Below are positions 57,729 through 64,000 of a DNA stretch of 64,000 bases, in pieces. The translations under genes were made by a program, and so were the position numbers. The notes beneath the pieces are model-generated. The model saw only the letters and a program-made list of their open reading frames with translations, was not told the DNA's origin and did not search any database. The stretch's first letter is position 1, and every line of letters starts with the position of its first letter. Origin of the DNA: Begonia masoniana (lineage: Eukaryota; Streptophyta; Magnoliopsida; Cucurbitales; Begoniaceae); contig CM039512.1 in the NCBI GenBank assembly GCA_022432975.1, positions 29,788,574-29,852,573 on the forward strand, in the 5' to 3' direction.

Positions 57729-58592
57729 GTTTTAGACCGAGACTCCAGATTTACATCTAAGTTTTGGAAAAGTTTGCACAAGGCTATGGGGACACAGCTT
57801 AGTTTTAGCACAGCCTTTCATCCTCAAACCGATGGACAATCCGAGAGAACTATCCAAACGTTGGAGGATATGCTTCGGGCTTGTGTGCTGGAATTTCAAG
57901 GTTCTTGGAGTAAGTATTTACCATTGGTTGAGTTCTCTTATAATAACAGTTTTCAGGCAACAATAGGCATGGCACCATACGAGGCATTGTATGGATGGAA
58001 GTGCAGATCTCCATTGTATTGGGATGAAGTTGGAGAAGCACAGTTGATTGGTCCTGACATTGTGCAACAGACAGTGGGGAATATTGCTCTCATCCAACAA
58101 AGAATCTTAACAGCTCAAAGCCGGCAGAAAAGCTATGCAGACAAAAGACGAAGAGAATTAGAATTTGATGTTGGTAATGAAGTTTTCCTTAAGGTGTCAC
58201 TTTTTAAAGGAGTTGTGAGGTTTGGGAAAAGAGGCAAGTTAAACCCCAGATATATTGGACCTTTCCAAATCGTGAAGAGAATTGGGAAGGCAGCATATCA
58301 ACTTCAGTTACCAGCCTCTTTGGAGGGAATTCATAATGTGTTTCACATTTCCATGCTAAAGAAATGTGTTAGAGATCCTTCGCATATTATAGAACAGCAG
58401 AACATTGAAGTCCTTCCTACTCTTACTTATGAGGAGAAGCCAGTAAGGATCTTAGATTATGCAGTAAAGGTATTGCGCAACAAGGAGGTTGCACTGGTAA
58501 AAGTCTTATGGCACAATCAGAACATAGAGGAGACAACTTGGGAGCGCCAGCAAGACATGATGGACCAACATCCAGAATTATTCAGGTACTAA
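57729..58592 (+). pseudogene. Integrase C-terminal half of element H
   Basis: Continues after LTR K with LDRDSRFTSKFWK (second catalytic Asp; Ser of SDRD is Leu here), DGQSERTIQ (Glu) and YEALYGWKCRSPLYWDE. YADKRRRELEF, GIHNVFHISMLKKCV and VLWHNQNIEETTWERQQDMM, the chromodomain-like tail, follow. Apart from the interruption this part is open to its stop at 58592. Confidence 0.92.
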
Positions 58593-58612
58593 ATTTTGAG
58601 GACAAAATTCTT

Positions 58613-58627
58613 TTAAGGAGGGTAGAT
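58613..58627 (+). promoter_or_regulatory. Polypurine tract of element H
   Basis: TTAAGGAGGGTAGAT followed by the LTR start TGTAATACCCGG. Confidence 0.87.
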
Positions 58628-60709
58628 TGTAATACCCGGTTCTATCAAACCGTTTCTCTATTCCTTTTAAACTAATGACACAATTTATATGGCACAATTT
58701 ATATGGCAATACTAAATGTAGGAATAGTGGATGACTAGGCAAGGGAATAAGGGTAATTAGAAATTCAAAGGTGGATAACGTATTTAAGGAAACTATTAAT
58801 GAAGTAGCCGCCACTGTTTACTTCATTCCCTCTCCATTTTCAGCTCCTCAGCTTAGCAGAGCGCGATAGGAGACCCCCTTCGACTTCCTCCAGCGATTTC
58901 CTTCGAACTTGGTGAGTTTTGCTTCTATTTCTTGTTACATTGTATCTATTGTTGGTAGGAGGGATGATAAATGAGGTTTTGAGAAGGCGGTATGCGAGTG
59001 GTGGTTTCGGTTTAAGTTGAAATCGGGAATGCACAATGACTAGAGTTCCCAAAACAGTTTCCCTTAGATTTCTAGTGGTTTAGAATGAAGATTAGAGGGA
59101 ATATAATGTATGCTCTGTCTATGGTTTTAGGTTTGAGTAATACCCGAAGTAGCTTGCAACCAAGTTTTTCCAGGAGACCAGGTAAGTAAAGTTTGCTTGT
59201 GCCTTCGGGCCTACATCACAAAACATTAGGGTTTGTATGTTGAAATGTGTTGATATATCATGCATCATATTTTTTTTAAAAATATACGAAAATGAATTTG
59301 AACGCATGTTGGCATGGTGAGGATTGAACATATTGAAACAGCTGTGTGAATCAGTTTCACTGTTAAGGGAAGTAATCCGCCCCTTAATGAGACAGTGGAT
59401 ATTTATACTTTGGGAGAGTTGATCCAACTTCCAATTTCACAGGGGGATCTGAACATGTGAATCAGATTTGCTGTTAAGGGAATTTATCCGCCCCTTAATG
59501 AGCCAGTGGATGTATATACTTTGGGAGAGTTGATCCAGCTCCCAATTTCACAGGGGGATCTGAACAGAAACGAAACATGAACAACTGAGTTGAGAAAGTA
59601 GAAATTGCATGATTAGGAATTTATATATATTTTAGTGTTTCATTTCATTACAGCTTTACTTACTTAGCATTAGGCTAATAGATGAGTTTTGTGATGTAGG
59701 TGTTGAGGATACTGCAGGTGAATTTCCTGATTGCACAGATGATTAGATGTGGTTGGAGGAGTACATTCCTGCCTCGGCCTGGTATACTGATGAGGCGGAT
59801 TAACTGTTGTCTGATGGTGTGAAAGTTTAGTTGACAGTATTTCAATTTAAGTATGTTGAATTTTCATTACAAAAGTGATTTCAATGTTTTGAATACAATT
59901 TCGAGATTTTCCTGTTAATAGTATTCTGTTGGGATTTAATGTTGGCACTCACTGGAATTTTAGTAATGTGATGGTTTGAAATGTTTTTGAATGGTTTTAG
60001 TGAAGTGAGTAAATTCTTTTCTATAGGTTGAGTTGTTGTTCTGTTGTCTATTGGAAGATGTCTTCAGTGGAAGCCATCGGATGATATAGAACGAAATTTG
60101 TCGTTTAGTGACCGGTGGATATCGTGTGTTAATCCACCGGAAGATGTAGGAAATGTTTTGTCGTTTAGTGATCGGTGGATGTCGTGTGTTAATCCACCGG
60201 AAGATGCAAGAAATGTTTTGTCGTTTAGTGACCGGTGGATGTCGTGTGTTAATCCACCGGAAGATGTAAGAAGTGTTTTGTCGTCTAGCCACCGGTGGAT
60301 GCTGTATAGCGTCGATCATCCGGCTGACGTCACCGGAAGGTGTAGAGCATATTTTGTCGTTTTGTCACCGGATGAGGTCTTCTATTTTCTGCTTCAGCCC
60401 CTTTTGTTGACTTTGTCCAGCGGGCGATGCGTTTGACTTTTGAAACCTATAAAGTGTTCTGCGATTTAATCCTTTATTCCTTTTGCCGATTATTCCCAAA
60501 AATTCTAACTGAGTATTCAAGCCTTGTACAATAGTTTTGTTTAACTCCATTTTACTTAAATGATTTCCGCTGCAAGTTTCGAATATTATTGTTTTGAAGA
60601 TTCCGCTTATGTCAAGTTTTTCAAAAAAAAAAAAATAAATACGGTTGAAATTTTAGTCATGTACGGGTATGGTGTGACGAACTGGGTTCAGATAACTCGG
60701 GGCGTTACA
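58628..60709 (+). repeat. 3' LTR of element H
   Basis: 2082 bp. Contains a short duplication (ACAATTTATATGGC twice near 58680-58705) and about 57 bp near 60460-60515 that the 5' LTR lacks. Otherwise nearly identical to the 5' LTR. Confidence 0.94.
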
Positions 60710-60934
60710 ATGAACTTGGGTTTCCAAACCCCAATCAACACCTCACAAAACACTATAAAAACACTCCAAATTAACACCCAAATGTAATACACTCAAAACC
60801 CAAGTAAAAACTCACCTTAAACCTTGAGAAAGATGATGAAATTGGAGGAGAGCAAAGCTGCTAAGGGCTGAAAATGGCGTGGAGAAGAAAGAAGAAGAAA
60901 AGGTGTTTTGCTATTTTAACACTTAATTCACCAA

Positions 60935-60941
60935 TTTTATA
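60935..60941 (-). promoter_or_regulatory. TATA box in F2
   Basis: TATAAAA on the minus strand, followed downstream near 60808 by donor-like TTTAAG|GTGAGT. Supports minus orientation of F2. Confidence 0.45.
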
Positions 60942-62210
60942 AAATCAACTTTTTACCTTTTTGTTTTTACCACCATTTTCCTTAAAATTCCAAATCCACC
61001 CTCACCTTTTTCTTTCATAACTTCCAATGTGATTGGCTTCTTCTTTACCCTCCTTTAATTTAAATTTTCTAACTAATTTTTTTTCTATTGGTTTTTATGT
61101 GTTGACTTTTCAAACACTTTGAATTTTCAACCAACACTTCCTTTTTGACTTTTCAAACCTCCAAATCTCTTCCTTTTCCTTTCTCAACGTGAAGCCTTCT
61201 TTCCTTTCCCACTTTATACATTTTTCATTCCTTAAAGTCCTATTGGTTCATATTTCTTTGACTTTTCAATTTCTCCTTAAGCTTTTGACTTGTCAACCCA
61301 TAAAACCTTCATTTTGCTCAACACTTACAACCCTCATCACATATCTCATAGATCTTGAATAATTAACTCCCATAATACTTCTAACTTACACGCTAGGAAA
61401 ATTTCGGGTGTTACAGCCGTAGTCAAAACGTTGAAAACATGGTATTTTCACTTACTTGGATTCTGAGAGATTAAGGTTATCGAGATTTTTTTTTTCGGTA
61501 CTCCAATTAATACCTTGGGTAATTAAAATATTGATATTAAAATATCACTTAAATAAATCATATTTCAGAAGAATTTGGGCAGAATTTTCTTAAGTGTGCT
61601 GTTAGGTCGGATAAGGTCGAATTTGATCAATTCAGATGACTTTTGGAATTTTCCTTCCTAAACAACATATTTGATATTAATTTCTTACTTTAATAAATTC
61701 ATTTCACAATAATTTAGATAGAAATTCCTTATCGGTGAAATCTTAGATTGTTCGGGTCAAATCAGGTCAAAACTTTGGTCAGGGCGGTTCAGTTGGACTG
61801 GATCTAGTTTGGTTGGATCGACTCTAGCTTGGTTGGGTCAGTTCTGGTTAGCTAGACTGGTTTACTTTGCTGAGCCGGTGTAAGTAAACTAGTTCAGTTT
61901 TGAAGAAAACCGAACCCTTATTTCTCTTTCCTTCTTTTTCGCATTCTACCCTTTGTGTTCTTCTTCGATCAAAACACAGAGGCGTGTTTCTTGTCTTGAT
62001 CGGAGCTGCTGCACACTGAAGAGGTTTCTTCGCGTTGGAGAATGCTCACCGTGTTAGAGGAAGTTTGCTAGAAAGCTCCTCTTCTCAGGCGGATTTGTTG
62101 CCTTCTTGGAGAACTTTGACTGCGACTGAGGTATGAGTTTTTTTCAGGTTTTAGAGAACTCGAGAGGGAGAAAGAGATGTGGTGTGATTTCCTCCTTCAC
62201 CGAGCCTCTC

Positions 62211-62218
62211 TATTTATA
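62211..62218 (-). promoter_or_regulatory. TATA box in LTR of element J
   Basis: CTATAAATAGAG on the minus strand about 280 bp into the LTR, followed by a pyrimidine-rich stretch (CTCTTTCTCCCTCTCG). Confidence 0.55.
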
Positions 62219-62494
62219 GCAGAGGTTCGAACCAACTCCTCTGAGAAATCAGAGTTCAACTTAGATTTTTTGAGCTGTGAACTACTCAGCAACAGATTTC
62301 CAGATAGAAAATACGACTGTTTTCTGAAAATTCGAGTGCAGCTCAGATTTTCTTACTTGTAATTGGTTATGCATCGGATTTTAATGGAAGAAATATGAAT
62401 GCATTTTTTCCTTAAATCTGATTTTAGGTTTGACTTGGTTTGATTTGGAGATTTTGAATTTTGAATCTGAATTTTGAAAACCTAAACTGTTGCA

Positions 62495-63088
62495 ATCTCC
62501 CTTACTTAATACAAATTTCGCCATCGAAAATTAAATTATTACCTGGATAATTCCGGATAAGCATTTCTCATGTCCTCTTCTCTTTCCCAAGTTGCTTCCT
62601 CAATGTTCGATTTCTCCATAGCGCTCTGACAAGCGAGACCTTCTTATTCCTTAATTCTCTTTTATCTGAATCTAGAATTTGAATTGGTCTTTCTTCATAT
62701 GATAGGTTAGAATTGATTGCAAAGTCTAAAATCTCATTGGTAAGACACGTGAGGAATGTAGTACATACTTCTTCAACATCGAGACATGAAATACATTGTG
62801 CACGTGTTTGATTGAATTCGACAAATTCAACTGATAAGCGACTTCTCCAACTCTTTTTGAGATTTCAAATGGGCCTATAAATTTTGGACTCAACTTTCAT
62901 TTCTTTCCAAAGCGCATCACGCCTCTCATTGGCAAGATTTTCAAGAAAACTTGTTCCCCCACTACAAACTCCAACTTTCTTCTTCTCCGGTTAGCATAAG
63001 TTTTATGTGTACTCTAGGCCGTAAGAATTCTTTTCTGGATTAGTGCAACAATCTCAGCAGTCTGTTTCAAAATATTTTGACCCATAAG
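62495..63088 (-). pseudogene. Integrase C-terminal remnant and PPT of element J
   Basis: Minus strand: PPT AAGTAAGGGAGAT before the LTR. Upstream, EATWEREEDMRNAYPEL (chromodomain-like tail) near 62550-62600, and [14 protein letters not shown] near 62775-62820. Several frame changes. Ends at an LTR-like boundary at 63089. Confidence 0.8.
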
Positions 63089-63222
63089 TGTAACAACCTA
63101 GAGTTAATTCAAAATTTGAAATCTCCAAATCAATCTAAAATAAAAAACCTAATTTAAGATTTGATTCCTAAAAATCCCTAAGATATCAGTCCACGATGAT
63201 TCTAGCCAGATTTTAGTCCAAG
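63089..63222. repeat. LTR-like piece cut by the hAT element
   Basis: Starts TGTAACAACCTAGAG after ataag, like the LTR ends seen elsewhere here. Only 134 bp are present before the hAT end. Confidence 0.5.
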
Positions 63223-63228
63223 TAGACA

Positions 63229-63482
63229 TGACTAACGAGCGATCCGAACCGAGCCGAGCCAGAAGTAGTCCGGCTCACCGAGCTTAACGAGTTAAACGAG
63301 TCGAGCCTAATGAGCCTACCGAGCCTAACGAGCCGAGCCTAACGAGCCTACAAAGCCTAACGAGCCGACCTGAAAAAAATTTGAACTTGAGCCGGCTCGC
63401 GAGCTACGAGTTAAATGAGCCGAGTCGAGCAGGCTCAACGAGCCTAACGAGCCTTAACAAGCCGAGCCTAACGAGCCAAACG
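63229..63482. repeat. Subterminal repeats of the hAT element
   Basis: Many short copies in both orientations of AACGAGCCGAGCC- and GGCTC-type motifs, the usual transposase-binding layout near hAT ends. Confidence 0.75.
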
Positions 63483-63820
63483 TATATAAATATTTCCAAC
63501 TTATGACTGTTAATATAAGTTTTTTTAAAAAAAATTTATGTAAAATTATAATAATAATTAATAATTATGTCAACGATATTTACTCATTTAATTTAAAAAT
63601 TAGTTAGGTTAAGTAAAAGTATATAAAATTGAATGTATTAATAAATAAATTATTTGAGACTATCCAATAAAAATATCACATAAATATCATTAAAAATATT
63701 TTGATATATACTTCAATTACAAAAGAAATTACAAAATTACAAAAGAAATTTAATAAAAATTACCAATTTGAAAAAAAAAATTTACTTCAAATTACAAAAG
63801 TAGTTCAATAAAAAGAATCT

Positions 63821-64000
63821 CTAGTCTTCAACATCCAACTGCGTAAACTCCTCAAGAATTTCATCATCTCGTTGTTGATCTCTCGTCTTGGCGTCGGTCC
63901 AACCTTTGCTACAAATGAGTGTCTCCACAAGGTCTGGTGCAAGTCTTCCTCTTCGTTCATCATAAACACGTCCACCAGCACTAAAAGAAGATTTCGATGC
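63821..64000 (-). CDS. hAT transposase, C-terminal end
   Basis: 59 codons to a TAG at 63821, open to the window edge. It contains SSFSAGGRVYDERRGRLAPD and LVETLICSKGWTDAKTRD followed by an acidic tail. This matches the end of the hAT dimerisation domain (S-x-F-S-x-G-G-R-V and V-E-x-L-I-C-x-x-W). The protein catalyses cut-and-paste transposition as a dimer in the nucleus. No break is seen in the visible part, but the catalytic region lies outside the window. Confidence 0.88.
   Translation of the reverse strand, partial: ASKSSFSAGGRVYDERRGRLAPDLVETLICSKGWTDAKTRDQQRDDEILEEFTQLDVED

Larger units (their letters stand above)
46193..60709 (+). mobile_element. Element H: Tekay-like Ty3/gypsy chromovirus, enlarged by insertion and duplication
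   Basis: Plus-strand element, perfect TSD atgaa (46188-46192, 60710-60714). LTRs 46193-48205 and 58628-60709 are very similar, suggesting a fairly recent insertion. All pol domains are present. The 14.5-kb length is due to solo LTR K in integrase and a tandem duplication of about 3.1 kb. Pol has single-base stops. Confidence 0.95.
34434..61415 (-). mobile_element. Solo LTR F2, host of elements G and H
   Basis: About 2.4 kb of LTR in three pieces: 34434-34866, 44941-46192 and 60715-61415. Ends TGTAATGCCCCCG and TTTCGGGTGTTACA. Perfect TSD gccgt at 34429-34433 and 61416-61420. Element G splits it with TSD acatc and element H with TSD atgaa, so the pieces rejoin exactly. No internal region is present, so it is a solo LTR. 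The left end is related to F1. Confidence 0.92.
29592..62494 (-). repeat. 3' LTR of element J, host of nested insertions
   Basis: An LTR of about 1.9 kb in three pieces: 29592-29801, 33844-34433 and 61421-62494. The outer end on the plus strand is TGTAACACCCCAAC; the inner end reads TGCAACAG on the minus strand and abuts a PPT. It is interrupted by solo LTRs F1 and F2. A TATAAATA box lies at 62211-62218. A weak donor (CCAAGTAAGT) lies near 61455, and an acidic frame ending at 33968 lies where the other families have the terminal leader exon. Confidence 0.75.
63223..64000 (-). mobile_element. End of a hAT transposon
   Basis: The terminus is tentatively TAGACATGACTAACGAGC at 63223, with the 8 bp agtccaag before it as a possible TSD copy. 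Then about 250 bp of subterminal repeats (GAGCCTAACGAGCCGAG), AT-rich sequence and the C-terminus of a hAT transposase. The element runs off the right edge, so the other end is unseen. Confidence 0.7.

Noticed and set aside
1..64000. tRNA genes suggested by the many TGGTATCAGAGC matches
   Set aside because: Each match is a 10-12 base primer-binding site next to an LTR end, with no tRNA body.
1..64000. Integrated pararetrovirus sequence
   Set aside because: All pol regions have integrase and LTRs; no movement protein or coat protein-type region was seen.

Overview
The window is plant nuclear DNA made almost entirely of nested LTR retrotransposons. I see no host gene. Evidence for a plant: chromovirus-type Ty3/gypsy polyproteins, Ty1/copia pieces, an Athila-like gag remnant, a Cassandra element with 5S rRNA sequence in its LTRs, and a hAT transposase. 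The species cannot be named; a eudicot is a guess. Most boundaries are supported by target-site duplications (TSDs), primer-binding sites (PBS, initiator tRNA-Met type) and polypurine tracts (PPT), all read by eye. I label elements A to K.

Left half, outermost to innermost. A minus-strand Ty1/copia element D (from 24655 leftwards) is cut by a minus-strand gag-only element C (from 22369 leftwards). C is cut by a minus-strand Tekay-like chromovirus B (window start to 18043). B's gag is broken by a three-LTR Cassandra element (4257-5526). B's right-hand LTR is broken by a plus-strand, CRM-like chromovirus A (7700-17413). A is broken by a 3.2-kb solo LTR of B's own family (10617-13855), which carries about 20 copies of a 54-bp repeat containing TGACGTCA.

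Middle. 24656-29591 holds unassigned sequence, a non-autonomous Ty1/copia element E (25112-28586) that lacks integrase, reverse transcriptase and RNase H, and an Athila-like gag remnant.

Right half. The Athila-like remnant is cut by the 3' LTR of a minus-strand chromovirus J (29592-62494). That LTR holds two solo LTRs of family F (F1 29802-33838; F2 34434-61415). F2 holds two plus-strand Tekay-like chromoviruses, G (34867-44935) and H (46193-60709). H's integrase is broken by a solo LTR K (55059-57723), and about 3.1 kb spanning H and K sequence is tandemly repeated. Beyond J's integrase remnant, an LTR-like piece is followed by the end of a hAT transposon whose transposase runs off the window.

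None of the retroelements has an uninterrupted full polyprotein. The longest open frames are pol of A (911 aa) and pol of B (734 aa). The most unusual signal is shared by LTRs of the chromovirus families B, G, H, F and K and, degenerately, J. Each has a TATA-like box near the LTR start (not found in F1), then an AGGTAAGT-type splice donor, a tandem-repeat array, and a TGTAG|GT acceptor-like site. In B, G, H and F1 the stop codon of a short acidic reading frame falls exactly 47 nt after the acceptor. This looks like a conserved intron-containing leader inside the LTR, and it is the best candidate here for something undescribed.
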